Counted from the stretch's first letter, positions 27,610 through 36,491 are shown. The stretch: 64,000 nucleotides of DNA from JAFGVL01 sp964546015 (GCA_964546015.1 CAZJHO010000004.1:1-64000); one strand, 5' to 3'. Numbers and translations are program-made. The notes: generated by a model from the sequence alone, not told the origin.

Positions 27610-27726
27610 ATGAAAGTCAGAGCTTCAATTAAAAAGCGTACTGCAGATTGTAAAATCGTGCGAAGAAAAGGTCGCTTGTATGTTATTAATAAGAAAAACC
27701 CTAAGTATAAACAGCGTCAAGGATAA
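27610..27726 (+). CDS. rpmJ: 50S ribosomal protein L36
   Basis: 38 residues, MKVRASIKKRTADCKIVRRK then GRLYVINKKNPKYKQRQG. Only one Cys remains, so it is the zinc-free form. Confidence 0.97.
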   Translation: MKVRASIKKRTADCKIVRRKGRLYVINKKNPKYKQRQG

Positions 27727-27730
27727 TTAT

Positions 27731-27738
27731 TATCTTTG
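27731..27738 (+). promoter_or_regulatory. Possible internal promoter before rpsM
   Basis: TATCTTTG followed by C fits the -7 consensus and lies 14 bp before the rpsM start. No -33 element is clear inside rpmJ, so an alpha-operon promoter is only possible. Confidence 0.45.
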
Positions 27739-27752
27739 CAGAAAATTAATTT

Positions 27753-28133
27753 ATGGCTATAAGAATTGCAGGAGTAGATTTGCCTCAAAATAAAAGAGGT
27801 GAGGTTGGATTAACTTACATCTACGGAATAGGTCGCAGCAACGCGAAAAAAGTTTTAGAACTCGCAGGAGTTGATGTTAATATCAAAGTAAAAGATTGGA
27901 CAGATGACCAAGCTTCTAAAATCCGTGAAATTATTGGAGCGGAATTTAAAGTGGAAGGTGATCTTCGTTCGGAAGTACAATTGAACATCAAACGATTGAT
28001 GGACATTGGTTGTTATCGTGGTGTACGCCACCGTATTGGTTTGCCACTTCGTGGTCAAAGTACTAAAAATAATGCGCGTACTCGTAAAGGTAAAAAGAAA
28101 ACAGTTGCCAACAAGAAAAAAGCAACTAAATAA
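27753..28133 (+). CDS. rpsM: 30S ribosomal protein S13
   Basis: 126 residues. MAIRIAGVDLPQNKRGEVGL start, helix-hairpin-helix YGIGRSNAKKVL, and GVRHRIGLPLRGQSTKNNAR. First gene of the alpha operon. Confidence 0.98.
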   Translation: MAIRIAGVDLPQNKRGEVGLTYIYGIGRSNAKKVLELAGVDVNIKVKDWTDDQASKIREIIGAEFKVEGDLRSEVQLNIKRLMDIGCYRGVRHRIGLPLRGQSTKNNARTRKGKKKTVANKKKATK

Positions 28134-28166
28134 CAACTAAATTGTTAGTAAAAACTAGAATTTATT

Positions 28167-28556
28167 ATGGCAAAGAAAACAGTTGCAGCGAAAAAAAGAG
28201 TCGTTAAAGTTGACGGAGTAGGACAATTACATGTTCACTCATCATTTAATAATATCATTGTTACTCTTACAAACGGAGAAGGTCAAGTAATTTCTTGGTC
28301 TTCAGCAGGTAAAATGGGCTTTCGTGGCTCTAAAAAGAATACTCCTTATGCTGCTCAAATGGCAGCTCAAGATTGCGCAAAAGTAGCATATGACTTAGGT
28401 TTGCGTAAAGTAAAAGCGTATGTAAAAGGTCCGGGTAACGGTCGTGAGTCAGCAATTCGTACAGTGCATGGTGCAGGTATCGAAGTGGCTGAAATCGTTG
28501 ATGTTACTCCACTTCCGCACAACGGATGTCGTCCTCCAAAACGCCGTAGAGTATAA
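28167..28556 (+). CDS. rpsK: 30S ribosomal protein S11
   Basis: 129 residues. SSFNNIIVTLTNGEGQVISW, GPGNGRESAIRTVH and the C-terminal PHNGCRPPKRRRV are canonical. Confidence 0.98.
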   Translation: MAKKTVAAKKRVVKVDGVGQLHVHSSFNNIIVTLTNGEGQVISWSSAGKMGFRGSKKNTPYAAQMAAQDCAKVAYDLGLRKVKAYVKGPGNGRESAIRTVHGAGIEVAEIVDVTPLPHNGCRPPKRRRV

Positions 28557-28707
28557 GAAATTTTTCCAAAGATTTTTTCGGAAAAACGAATGGTTTGTGT
28601 ATGGATTACAATTCAAACCTCTCTGTAATATGCGGCAACACAAAGTGTTTAGTTTTTTCGGAGTTTCTTTTTAAAGTTAATTAATAAAAAAAACAATTAC
28701 TAAAAAA

Positions 28708-29323
28708 ATGGCAAAATATATTGGACCAAAAACGAGAATTGCTCGTAAATTCGGTGAAGCTATTTTTGGACCGGATAAAAATCTTACTCGTAGAAATTAT
28801 CCTCCTGGACAGCATGGAGCAAACAAACGCAAAAAGATTTCGGAATACGGTATCCAGCTAAAAGAAAAGCAAAAAGCAAAGTACACTTATGGTGTGCTGG
28901 AAAGACAATTCTGTAATTTGTTCGAAAAAGCTTCTCGTACAAAAGGTATCAAAGGTGAAGTATTGCTTCAATTATTAGAGTCTCGTTTGGATAATGTAGT
29001 ATATCGTTTGGGTATTGCTCCGACACGCGCTGCGGCACGCCAAATCGTTAACCACCGTCATATCACTGTAGATGGGAAAGTGGTAAATATTCCTTCATTC
29101 CAAGTAAAAGCAGGTATGGTTGTAGCTGTTCGCGAAAGAGATAAATCAATGGAAGTGATTGTAAATTCGTTGAATGGATTTAATCATAGCAAATATCNNN
29201 NNNNNNNCTTGGATTGAATGGGACGAAAGCATAATGGGAGGTAAATTCCTTCATATGCCTGATCGCGCAGATATTCCAGAGAACATTAAAGAACAACTTA
29301 TCGTTGAATTGTATTCTAAATAA
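28708..29323 (+). CDS. rpsD: 30S ribosomal protein S4, interrupted by a scaffold gap
   Basis: Residues up to NGFNHSKY end at 29197. Ten N follow, then the C-terminal part (WIEWDESIMGGKFLHMPDRA... to VELYSK) ends at 29323. If the N run is removed, ...TATC joined to CTTGG... gives KYPW in frame and 201 residues, the expected length. So the real gap is probably zero. S4 starts 30S assembly and contains an S4 RNA-binding domain (about 95-155). Confidence 0.95.
29198..29207. other. Scaffold gap in rpsD (probably zero length)
   Basis: Ten N placed between two contig ends that abut exactly in the S4 reading frame. Confidence 0.9.
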
Positions 29324-29330
29324 TAAATAC

Positions 29331-30326
29331 ATGGCTATATTAGCATTTCAAAAACCAGACAAGGTAATCATGTTGGAAGCTAACGATTTTCAAGGTAAAT
29401 TTGAATTTCGTCCGCTCGAACCCGGGTATGGTATTACTGTTGGTAATGCACTTCGTCGCATTTTATTGTCTTCTTTAGAAGGTTTTGCGATTTCTTCAAT
29501 CAAAATTGAAGGTGTTGAGCATGAATTTTCAGTAGTTCCCGGAGTAAAAGAAGATGTGACCAACATTATTCTTAACCTAAAACAAGTTCGATTCAAACAA
29601 ACTGATTCTGAAATAGAAGCTGAAAAAGCTACTATAACAGTTACAAAAAAAGAGGTTTTAACAGCCGGAGATCTTAGTAAGGTGTTGAACGGTTTTGCCG
29701 TTTTGAATCCAGAGTTAGTGATTTGTAATTTAGATCCATCTGCAAAATTGCAGCTTGAAATAAATATCACTAAAGGTAGAGGATATGTTCCTGCAGAAGA
29801 AAATAAATTGGTAAACTCAGCAGATGTACAATTGATACCAATTGATGCGATTTATACTCCTATTCGTAATGTAAAATATACGATTGAAAACTATCGTGTG
29901 GAGCAAAAAACCGACTATGAGAAACTAGTGTTGGAAATCTTGACAGATGGTTCAATTCATCCGAAAGAAGCATTAAAAGAAGCTGCTAAAATCTTGATTT
30001 ATCATTTCATGTTATTCTCTGATGAAAAAATTACACTGGAAGTGGCAGAACAAGAAACAAACGATGAGTTTGATGAAGAAGTACTTCATATGCGCCAATT
30101 ATTGAAAACAAAATTGACTGATTTGGATCTTTCTGTTCGTGCTTTGAATTGTTTGAAATCGGCAGATGTAGAAACACTTGGCGAGCTTTGTGCTTTCAAT
30201 CGAAATGATTTACTCAAGTTCCGTAATTTTGGGAAGAAATCATTGACTGAGTTAGACGCAAAATTAGCAAGTTTAAACTTGTCTTTCGGGATGGATATTG
30301 CAAAATATAAATTAGATAAAGAGTAA
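29331..30326 (+). CDS. rpoA: RNA polymerase alpha subunit
   Basis: 331 residues from the ATG at 29331 (MAILAFQKPDKV); an earlier in-frame start at 29304 lies inside rpsD. N-terminal domain: GYGITVGNALRRILLSSLEG for dimerisation. C-terminal domain: LDLSVRALNCLKSADVETLG, FGKKSLTEL, which contacts promoters and regulators. Confidence 0.98.
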   Translation: MAILAFQKPDKVIMLEANDFQGKFEFRPLEPGYGITVGNALRRILLSSLEGFAISSIKIEGVEHEFSVVPGVKEDVTNIILNLKQVRFKQTDSEIEAEKATITVTKKEVLTAGDLSKVLNGFAVLNPELVICNLDPSAKLQLEINITKGRGYVPAEENKLVNSADVQLIPIDAIYTPIRNVKYTIENYRVEQKTDYEKLVLEILTDGSIHPKEALKEAAKILIYHFMLFSDEKITLEVAEQETNDEFDEEVLHMRQLLKTKLTDLDLSVRALNCLKSADVETLGELCAFNRNDLLKFRNFGKKSLTELDAKLASLNLSFGMDIAKYKLDKE

Positions 30327-30334
30327 AAAAAGCA

Positions 30335-30847
30335 ATGAGACATAATAAAAAATTCAATCATTTGGGTAGAACAGCTTCGCATCGTAATGCAATGTTATCA
30401 AATATGGCTTGTTCACTTATCAAGCATAAAAGAATTGCAACTACGGTAGCAAAGGCTAAGGCTTTGAAAATATATGTAGAGCCACTTATCAATAAATCAA
30501 AAGATGACTCTACTCATTCTCGCAGAACTGTTTTTGCTTATTTAAAAGATAAAGAAGTTGTTTCGGAATTATTTCGTGATGTGGCGGTAAAAGTTGCTAA
30601 CCGTCCAGGAGGCTACACTCGTATCTTGAAAACAGGTTTTCGTTTAGGTGATGCAGCAGAAATGTGTATCATTGAATTGGTAGATTATAATGAAAACATG
30701 CTGAAAGAAAAAACAGCTAAGAAAAAAGCTACTCGTCGTTCTACAACTAAAAAATCAGCAACTCCTAAAGCTCAATCATCAGAACAATCTGTGGCTGAAG
30801 TTGCTCCTGAAGTAGAAGCTACTTCAGAAATTAAAACCGAAGAGTAA
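30335..30847 (+). CDS. rplQ: 50S ribosomal protein L17
   Basis: 170 residues. The conserved core (MRHNKKFNHLGRTASHRNAM to about residue 120) is followed by a Lys/Ser/Glu-rich tail of about 50 residues, an extension typical of this phylum. Last gene of the superoperon. Confidence 0.97.
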   Translation: MRHNKKFNHLGRTASHRNAMLSNMACSLIKHKRIATTVAKAKALKIYVEPLINKSKDDSTHSRRTVFAYLKDKEVVSELFRDVAVKVANRPGGYTRILKTGFRLGDAAEMCIIELVDYNENMLKEKTAKKKATRRSTTKKSATPKAQSSEQSVAEVAPEVEATSEIKTEE

Positions 30848-30872
30848 TAGTTTTTTTATATGACTTTTGTTT

Positions 30873-30907
30873 AAAAAAGGAAACAGATTAATCTGTTTCC
30901 TTTTTTA
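30873..30907 (+). terminator. Strong terminator ending the ribosomal superoperon
   Basis: Perfect 10-bp stem GGAAACAGAT/ATCTGTTTCC with a 2-nt loop, preceded by six A and followed by six T. Confidence 0.93.
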
Positions 30908-30936
30908 TTTCAAGATGCTTGCTCCGAAAATCTTAT

Positions 30937-30944
30937 TACCTTTG
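30937..30944 (+). promoter_or_regulatory. Putative -7 box of eno
   Basis: TACCTTTG lies 24 bp before the eno ATG. A TTG at 30919-30921 is closer than the ideal -33 distance. Confidence 0.6.
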
Positions 30945-30968
30945 TAGATGTAATTTAAAATTCATGTC

Positions 30969-32237
30969 ATGAAAATAGAAAAAGTTATAGCTCGTCAAAT
31001 CCTTGATTCTAGAGGATTTCCTACCGTAGAGGTAGATATATATTTGGAGTGTGGCATAATGGGTAGAGCATCGGTGCCTTCGGGTGCATCAACAGGAATA
31101 CATGAAGCTTTGGAGCTTCGCGATGGAGATTCAAAAAAGTATTTAGGTAAAGGAGTGCTTAACGCCGTACAAAATGTGAATGAGAAAATTGCTTTAGCAA
31201 TTGAAGGAATGTCTGTCCTACGGCAAAGAGAAATTGATGCTAGAATGATAAAACTGGATGGAACTGCTACTAAATCTAATCTAGGTGCAAATGCCATACT
31301 GGGTGTTTCGTTAGCTGTTGCCAAAGCTGCTGCTATGTATTTAGATATGCCTCTTTATCGTTATATTGGTGGGGTTAATACATATGTTATGCCGGTTCCG
31401 ATGATGAATATTATTAATGGTGGAGCTCATTCGGATGCTCCTATCGCATTTCAGGAGTTTATGATTCGTCCGGTAGGAGCTAACTCTTTTGCCGAAGGAT
31501 TACAAATAGGAGCTGAGGTTTTTCATCATTTGAAAAAAATATTTCATGAACGCAAGCTTAGTACGGCAGTAGGAGATGAGGGCGGTTTTGCTCCTTCTTT
31601 ATCGGGAACGACAGATGCTTTGGATAGTATTGTTCTTGCCATAAAAAATGCAGGTTATGAGCCGGGAAAACAAGTTAAGATTGGTTTGGATTGTGCCTCG
31701 TCGGAATTTTATGAAAATGATGTTTACAATTATAAAAAATATGAAGGAGATGTCGGTTTGCAATTAACTTCAGAGCAACAAGTTGATTATTTAGAATCTT
31801 TGATAGATAAGTATCCCATTGATTCAATAGAAGATGGAATGGCTGAAGAAGACTGGAATGGATGGAGATTATTAACACAACGCATAGGAAATCGTTGCCA
31901 GTTGGTTGGTGACGATTTGTTTGTGACAAATGTAAAATTTCTTCAAAAAGGGATTAATGAAAGTTGTGCTAATGCGATTTTGATAAAAGTAAATCAAATA
32001 GGATCGTTATCGGAAACTTTAGATGCAATAGAGCTGGCACATCGGAATGGATATAAAGCGGTTATATCTCATCGATCCGGAGAAACCGAAGATACTACAA
32101 TTGCGGATATTGCTGTGGCAACTAATGCAGGACAAATAAAAACAGGTTCACTAAGTCGTTCGGAGCGTATTGCGAAATATAATCAGTTACTTCGTATAGA
32201 GGAAGAGTTAGGTGGAGTTGTAAAGTACGGTTATTAA
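30969..32237 (+). CDS. eno: Enolase
   Basis: 422 residues. ILDSRGFPTVEVD, SGASTGIHEALELRDGD, VGDEGGFAPS, the metal-binding SIEDGMAEEDW, GDDLFVTN, catalytic Lys in ILIKVNQIG and SHRSGETEDTTIAD. It converts 2-phosphoglycerate to phosphoenolpyruvate. It has its own promoter after the superoperon terminator. Confidence 0.98.
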   Translation: MKIEKVIARQILDSRGFPTVEVDIYLECGIMGRASVPSGASTGIHEALELRDGDSKKYLGKGVLNAVQNVNEKIALAIEGMSVLRQREIDARMIKLDGTATKSNLGANAILGVSLAVAKAAAMYLDMPLYRYIGGVNTYVMPVPMMNIINGGAHSDAPIAFQEFMIRPVGANSFAEGLQIGAEVFHHLKKIFHERKLSTAVGDEGGFAPSLSGTTDALDSIVLAIKNAGYEPGKQVKIGLDCASSEFYENDVYNYKKYEGDVGLQLTSEQQVDYLESLIDKYPIDSIEDGMAEEDWNGWRLLTQRIGNRCQLVGDDLFVTNVKFLQKGINESCANAILIKVNQIGSLSETLDAIELAHRNGYKAVISHRSGETEDTTIADIAVATNAGQIKTGSLSRSERIAKYNQLLRIEEELGGVVKYGY

Positions 32238-32259
32238 ATAAGGAAAGTACAAAAATATG

Positions 32260-32290
32260 TTTGAAAAATAAAAACAAATTCGTACCTTTG
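32260..32290 (+). promoter_or_regulatory. Promoter of rpmE
   Basis: TTTG (32260-32263), 19 bp, then TACCTTTG (32283-32290) followed by CG. This is a perfect Bacteroides-type promoter, with a leader of about 40 nt. Confidence 0.85.
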
Positions 32291-32337
32291 CGAGCCTTAT
32301 TAAGATTTGTATACTAACAATATAAAGAAATAGTAAA

Positions 32338-32592
32338 ATGAAACAAGGAATTCATCCGGAAACTTATCGTCCGGTCGTGTTTAAAGACATGTCTAACGGT
32401 GATACCTTTATCTCTCGTTCAACGGCGGTGGCAAAGGAAACAATTGAAATTAACGGCGAAAAATTGCCACTTATCAAATTAGATATCTCAAGCTCGTCAC
32501 ACCCTTTTTATACAGGAAAATCGAACTTGGTGGATACAGCCGGTCGTGTAGATAAGTTTAACTCTCGTTACGCAAACAGAAACAAAAAATAA
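32338..32592 (+). CDS. rpmE: 50S ribosomal protein L31, type B
   Basis: 84 residues: MKQGIHPETYRPVVFKDMSN and HPFYTGKSNLVDTAGRVDKF. It lacks the four Cys of the zinc form. In other bacteria type B replaces the zinc form under zinc limitation; here it looks like the main copy. Confidence 0.97.
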   Translation: MKQGIHPETYRPVVFKDMSNGDTFISRSTAVAKETIEINGEKLPLIKLDISSSSHPFYTGKSNLVDTAGRVDKFNSRYANRNKK

Positions 32593-32614
32593 AAGTTATT
32601 TTTTGTTAAAAATT

Positions 32615-32650
32615 AAACCTCGCTAAATTTTTGGCGAGGTTTTTGTTTTT
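32615..32650 (+). terminator. Terminator after rpmE
   Basis: AAACCTCGC (32615-32623) and GCGAGGTTT (32634-32642) form a 9-bp stem with a T-rich tail. Confidence 0.88.
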
Positions 32651-32671
32651 AAAAAATAAAGATTTAAGGTT

Positions 32672-33001
32672 ATGATTGGTTTGAAAAGAAAATACCCCAA
32701 AGTCGTGTTTATTGGTTTTCTTATATTTGGGGTATTTTCTTCTTGCATTGAAGATGTTGATTTCTGTGAAAATGCGCAAATACAAGTAACCAATAATTCG
32801 GATAGAGATATTTGGTTTTCGTGGAATGGCAATTTATGTGAGGAGTGTTTGGAACCTGGACAATCAACTGTTTATATTTATGGTGCAGCTGATTTGGGGA
32901 AAGACTCTAAAGTATTTAAGTATTGTTATGATGAAGATGGAACTTACACCAATTCGCGGACTATTAAAATTGAAGATTGTATGAATTATTTTTCTTTGTG
33001 A
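32672..33001 (+). CDS. Hypothetical small lipoprotein
   Basis: 109 residues. A basic start and hydrophobic segment lead to a lipobox-like VFSSC with Cys25, so it is probably lipid-anchored. The mature part has five more Cys in two groups (FCENAQIQV, LCEECLEPG, then KYCYDED and EDCMNY), suggesting disulfides. NNSDRDIWFSWNG resembles a short beta-sandwich. I do not recognise the family. A 14-bp inverted repeat covers its first codons. No promoter match was found. Confidence 0.65.
   Translation: MIGLKRKYPKVVFIGFLIFGVFSSCIEDVDFCENAQIQVTNNSDRDIWFSWNGNLCEECLEPGQSTVYIYGAADLGKDSKVFKYCYDEDGTYTNSRTIKIEDCMNYFSL
32688..32739. repeat. 14-bp perfect inverted repeat inside the lipoprotein start
   Basis: GAAAATACCCCAAA (32688-32701) and TTTGGGGTATTTTC (32726-32739) with a 24-nt spacer, within the first 23 codons. 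The RNA would form a stable hairpin just after the start codon. Confidence 0.85.
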
Positions 33002-33030
33002 GATTATAAATTTTTGTTTTTTGAATTCAG

Positions 33031-33064
33031 AAAAAGAGCGTCGTAGCAACCGACGCTCTTTTTC
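33031..33064. terminator. Bidirectional terminator
   Basis: AGAGCGTCG/CGACGCTCT stem with a 7-nt loop, A run left and T run right. It serves the lipoprotein and the convergent kinase gene. Confidence 0.9.
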
Positions 33065-33897
33065 TATTGATGGTATTTGATTAGTCCATTCATTGGATTT
33101 TTAATAATCTCATGAAGATTTATATTACAATCATTAGCAGCTTTTTTTAATATTTCTTCGAAACAGACAGCAATTGATCCTATACAAGAAACAGGATAAG
33201 CTTGATAATCGTATTGATGGATATTTCTTGTAAAAAAATCGAAAAAACATTGATACACTAAGTCTTTCAAAGCAGAGGAGCTTTTTATGTGTGTTGCTAT
33301 AAATGTAGTGAACTGAGCTAGATAACGATTAGGAAAAGGTTTTTTATATACATTTTCCATTATTTCTTCTGTTGAGATTTTATAATGCTCAAAAAATTGT
33401 TTTTGAATCTTTTCTGGAAATTGATTTTTTAGCAAATCACCAATAAAACGCTTACCTAAAACTGCGCCACTTCCTTCATCTCCTAAAATAAATCCAAGAG
33501 GAGATACATTCCGTATAATTTCTCTTCCATTATAAAGGCATGAATTTGAACCTGTTCCAAGAATGCATACAATTCCTTCTTGGTTTCCGAAAAGAGATCT
33601 TGCCGCTGCTAATAAATCATTATTTATTTCAACGGTGCTATTGGGAAAGAAATTCTGGATGGCATTTTCGACCATCTTTTTTTTTGTGTCAAATGAACAG
33701 CCTGCTCCATAAAAATAAATATTCGTGATAGGATCTTTTATTTTTGGAAATACTGAGGATTTTATTTCTTTGGCAATATCATTTGTTGTTTGGTAAAATG
33801 GATTTATACCCATAGAGAAAAATTCAGTTATAATAGTTTTCTCTTTTACCACACACCAATGCGTTTTTGTTGAACCACTGTCTGCTATTAGAATCAT
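33064..33897 (-). CDS. BadF/BadG/BcrA/BcrD-family kinase (GlcNAc kinase-like)
   Basis: 277 residues with the ASKHA fold: phosphate-1 motif DSGSTKTHW (6-14), a second motif GIVCILGTGSNSCLY, and GDEGSGAVLGKR. This matches Bacteroidota proteins related to N-acetylglucosamine/muramic acid kinase. Substrate is inferred only. It is a single gene transcribed away from the small ORF at 34300; a TATTTTTG-like box (33928 down to 33921) precedes it. Confidence 0.8.
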   Translation of the reverse strand: MILIADSGSTKTHWCVVKEKTIITEFFSMGINPFYQTTNDIAKEIKSSVFPKIKDPITNIYFYGAGCSFDTKKKMVENAIQNFFPNSTVEINNDLLAAARSLFGNQEGIVCILGTGSNSCLYNGREIIRNVSPLGFILGDEGSGAVLGKRFIGDLLKNQFPEKIQKQFFEHYKISTEEIMENVYKKPFPNRYLAQFTTFIATHIKSSSALKDLVYQCFFDFFTRNIHQYDYQAYPVSCIGSIAVCFEEILKKAANDCNINLHEIIKNPMNGLIKYHQ

Positions 33898-34299
33898 TTT
33901 TTATAAAAAAAAATTGAAAACAAAAATACGATTTCGCTTTCAACTTTTCATATGATTTGAATAAAAATCAAGCTTTGTATGTTAAATATTGGATCAATAT
34001 TATGATTTGAAGAATATAAAAGCTTCAATTAATATCCGATTAAAAACAAGTAGTGACATTTTTAGATACCAGATAAAATCAGTTTTTTCAATGATTGTTA
34101 CTATGATGCAGGTTGTCGAACTAGTATTTATAACTCCGTCAACAAATATCTGATAATTATTGTGTTAATAGTTAATTTAAAAAAACAAAATACAAATAAA
34201 AGTTAAAAGTATGTTTTATAACATACTTTTTCTTTCGTGAATATACTAAAAATATAGGTACAGCGTTTTAATACTAAAATAAATCAAAAAAATGTGCCT
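33898..34299. other. 402-bp spacer upstream of the small ORF
   Basis: A+T-rich. Apart from the hairpin at 34205-34230 and a possible minus-strand -7 box for the kinase at 33921-33928, I see nothing that can be supported. Confidence 0.4.
34205..34230 (+). terminator. Terminator-like hairpin in a gene-poor spacer
   Basis: AAAAGTATGTT (34205-34215), loop TTAT, AACATACTTTT (34220-34230), then a T-rich tail. No known gene lies just upstream on the plus strand, so it could end a small RNA or act as a leader hairpin for the ORF at 34300. Confidence 0.45.
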
Positions 34300-34458
34300 A
34301 TGAAAAGAAATTTAACACCTCGATTTAAAGATTATTTAAGATCAAAATTAGGTCCTCGTCAATCTACGATTGATTTTATTCTTCGTTTTTCGGCAACTTA
34401 TCAGGTTGCTAATCTTAGTACTTTGTCAAAATCATTACCAGGATTTGTACTAAATTAA
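34300..34458 (+). CDS. Small conserved-looking hypothetical protein
   Basis: 52 residues, too short for most ORF cut-offs: starts MKRNLTPRFKDYLRSKLGPR, continues QSTIDFILRFSATYQV and ends LPGFVLN. It is basic at the N-terminus with one amphipathic or hydrophobic helix. It has a complete frame, lies in a 620-bp spacer between two minus-strand genes, and is followed 6 bp later by a strong terminator. I do not recognise a family and no consensus promoter is visible. Confidence 0.6.
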   Translation: MKRNLTPRFKDYLRSKLGPRQSTIDFILRFSATYQVANLSTLSKSLPGFVLN

Positions 34459-34464
34459 TGATAA

Positions 34465-34496
34465 AAAAATCCCTTGCAATTTAGCAAGGGATTTTT
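34465..34496. terminator. Bidirectional terminator between the small ORF and groL
   Basis: AAAAATCCCTTGC (34465-34477) and GCAAGGGATTTTT (34484-34496) form a 13-bp stem with a 6-nt loop. Confidence 0.92.
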
Positions 34497-34518
34497 CAAT
34501 CTTATTAATTGTATTTTC

Positions 34519-36153
34519 CTACATCATACCACCCATACCACCACCCATTGGAGGCATAGCCGGCATTGGGTTTTCTTCTTTTTTATCAGCAATTACACAC
34601 TCGGTAGTAAGGAACATACCAGCAATAGATGCTGCATTTTCTAACGCTACACGAGTTACTTTAGCAGGATCGATAACACCCGCTGCGTAGAAGTTTTCGT
34701 ACACATCGGTGCGGGCATTGTACCCGAAGTCATCTTTGCCTTCTTTTACTTTTTGTACAATAACGGCACCTTCTTTACCTGCATTATCTACAATTTGACG
34801 AAGAGGTTCTTCTATGGCTCGTTTTACGATTTCGATACCGGTTGTTTCATCTTCATTATCACCTTTTAGGTTTTCCAAAGCACTGATAGCACGAATATAT
34901 GCTACACCTCCTCCCGGAACAGTACCTTCTTCGATGGCTGCACGAGTAGCACAAAGAGCATCATCCGCTCGGTCTTTTTTCTCTTTCATTTCAATCTCAG
35001 ATGCTGCTCCTACATAAAGTACTGCTACACCGCCTGCCAATTTAGCCAAGCGTTCTTGTAATTTTTCTTTATCGTAGCTTGAAGTTGTGGTTTCGATTTG
35101 TGCTTTAATTTGTCCTATACGAGCTGTAATAGCATCTTTTGTGCCGCCACCGTTTACAATAGTTGTGTTATCTTTATTAACAGTGATTTTTTCAGCTTTA
35201 CCAAGCATTTCGATGGTAGTTGCATCTAATTTCAAACCTTTTTCTTCACTGATAACTACACCACCTGTAAGTACGGCAATATCTTCTAGCATTTCTTTGC
35301 GACGATCGCCAAAGCCCGGAGCTTTTACTGCACAGATTTTCAATGACCCACGCAAACGGTTAACCACCAATGTTGTCAATGCTTCGCTATCTACATCTTC
35401 GGCAATAATCAATAAAGGACGACCTGTTTGTACGGCTGCTTCAAGGATTGGAAGCATTTCTTTAAGTGAAGATATCTTTTTGTCATGAAGTAATACTAAT
35501 GGATTTTCCATTTCTACTTCCATTTTTTCAGTATTAGTTACAAAATATGGAGAAAGATATCCACGGTCAAATTGCATACCTTCAACTACTTCAATTGTAG
35601 TATCGGTTCCTTTAGCTTCTTCGATAGTGATAACACCATCTTTAGACACTTTGCGCATAGCATCAGCGATCAACTTACCAATCACAGCATCGTTATTTGC
35701 TGAGATTGAAGCTACTTGCTCAATTTTGTTATAGTCGTCACCCACCATTTGCGATTGTGTTTTGATACTTTTCACAACTTTGGTTACGGCTTTGTCAATA
35801 CCGCGTTTCAAATCCATTGGGTTAGCTCCGGCAGTAACATTTTTTAGACCCACTGAAACGATAGCTTGTGCTAACACAGTTGCAGTGGTTGTTCCGTCAC
35901 CTGCATCGTCACTGGTTTTAGAAGCAACTTCTTTTACCATTTGTGCACCCATATTTTGGAATGAGTTCGGTAATTCGATTTCTTTTGCTACTGTTACACC
36001 GTCTTTTGTGATGTGCGGTGCACCGAATTTTTTCTCAATAATTACATTACGACCTTTTGGTCCAAGGGTTATTTTTACGGCATCTGCCAATTGATCAATC
36101 CCTTTCTTAAGCTCATCGCGAGCATCGATATTAAATTTAATTTCTTTTGCCAT
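34519..36153 (-). CDS. groL: Chaperonin GroEL
   Basis: 544 residues. KFGAPHITKDGVTVAKEI, the ATP-binding DGTTTATVLAQ, and a Met/Gly-rich C-terminal tail (MPPMGGGMGGMM). It folds proteins with GroES, whose gene lies 68 bp upstream on the same strand. Complete. Confidence 0.99.
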   Translation of the reverse strand: MAKEIKFNIDARDELKKGIDQLADAVKITLGPKGRNVIIEKKFGAPHITKDGVTVAKEIELPNSFQNMGAQMVKEVASKTSDDAGDGTTTATVLAQAIVSVGLKNVTAGANPMDLKRGIDKAVTKVVKSIKTQSQMVGDDYNKIEQVASISANNDAVIGKLIADAMRKVSKDGVITIEEAKGTDTTIEVVEGMQFDRGYLSPYFVTNTEKMEVEMENPLVLLHDKKISSLKEMLPILEAAVQTGRPLLIIAEDVDSEALTTLVVNRLRGSLKICAVKAPGFGDRRKEMLEDIAVLTGGVVISEEKGLKLDATTIEMLGKAEKITVNKDNTTIVNGGGTKDAITARIGQIKAQIETTTSSYDKEKLQERLAKLAGGVAVLYVGAASEIEMKEKKDRADDALCATRAAIEEGTVPGGGVAYIRAISALENLKGDNEDETTGIEIVKRAIEEPLRQIVDNAGKEGAVIVQKVKEGKDDFGYNARTDVYENFYAAGVIDPAKVTRVALENAASIAGMFLTTECVIADKKEENPMPAMPPMGGGMGGMM

Positions 36154-36221
36154 GATAATATTTATTATTTAACAGTTTATTATTTACAATTTGTCAAAAT
36201 CTCGAATTTTTGAATCTTGAA

Positions 36222-36491
36222 TTAAATAATTGCAAGTATATCCGATTGACGCATGATAAGGTATTTTTCACCATCAAGGTCAAGTTCTGTTCCGGCATAT
36301 TTCCCGTAGAGGACTATATCACCTTTTTTTACAATCATTTCTTCGTCTTTAGTTCCATTACCTGTGGCAATTACTTCGCCTTTTAATGGTTTTTCTTTTG
36401 CTGTGTCAGGAATAATGATTCCACTCGCTGTTTTTTCTTCTGCAGCTGCCGGTCTTACCAGCACACGATCTGCTAATGGTTTGATGTTCAT
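36222..36491 (-). CDS. groS: Co-chaperonin GroES
   Basis: 89 residues: MNIKPLADRVLVRPAAAEEK, mobile loop TASGIIIPDTAKEKP, and the GEVIATGNG roof. First gene of groS-groL. No CIRCE inverted repeat is present upstream; a sigma-54-like site is. Confidence 0.98.
   Translation of the reverse strand: MNIKPLADRVLVRPAAAEEKTASGIIIPDTAKEKPLKGEVIATGNGTKDEEMIVKKGDIVLYGKYAGTELDLDGEKYLIMRQSDILAII

Noticed and set aside
35087..36094. Plus-strand frames of 110-133 residues opposite groL
   Set aside because: Antisense shadows of a highly conserved gene.
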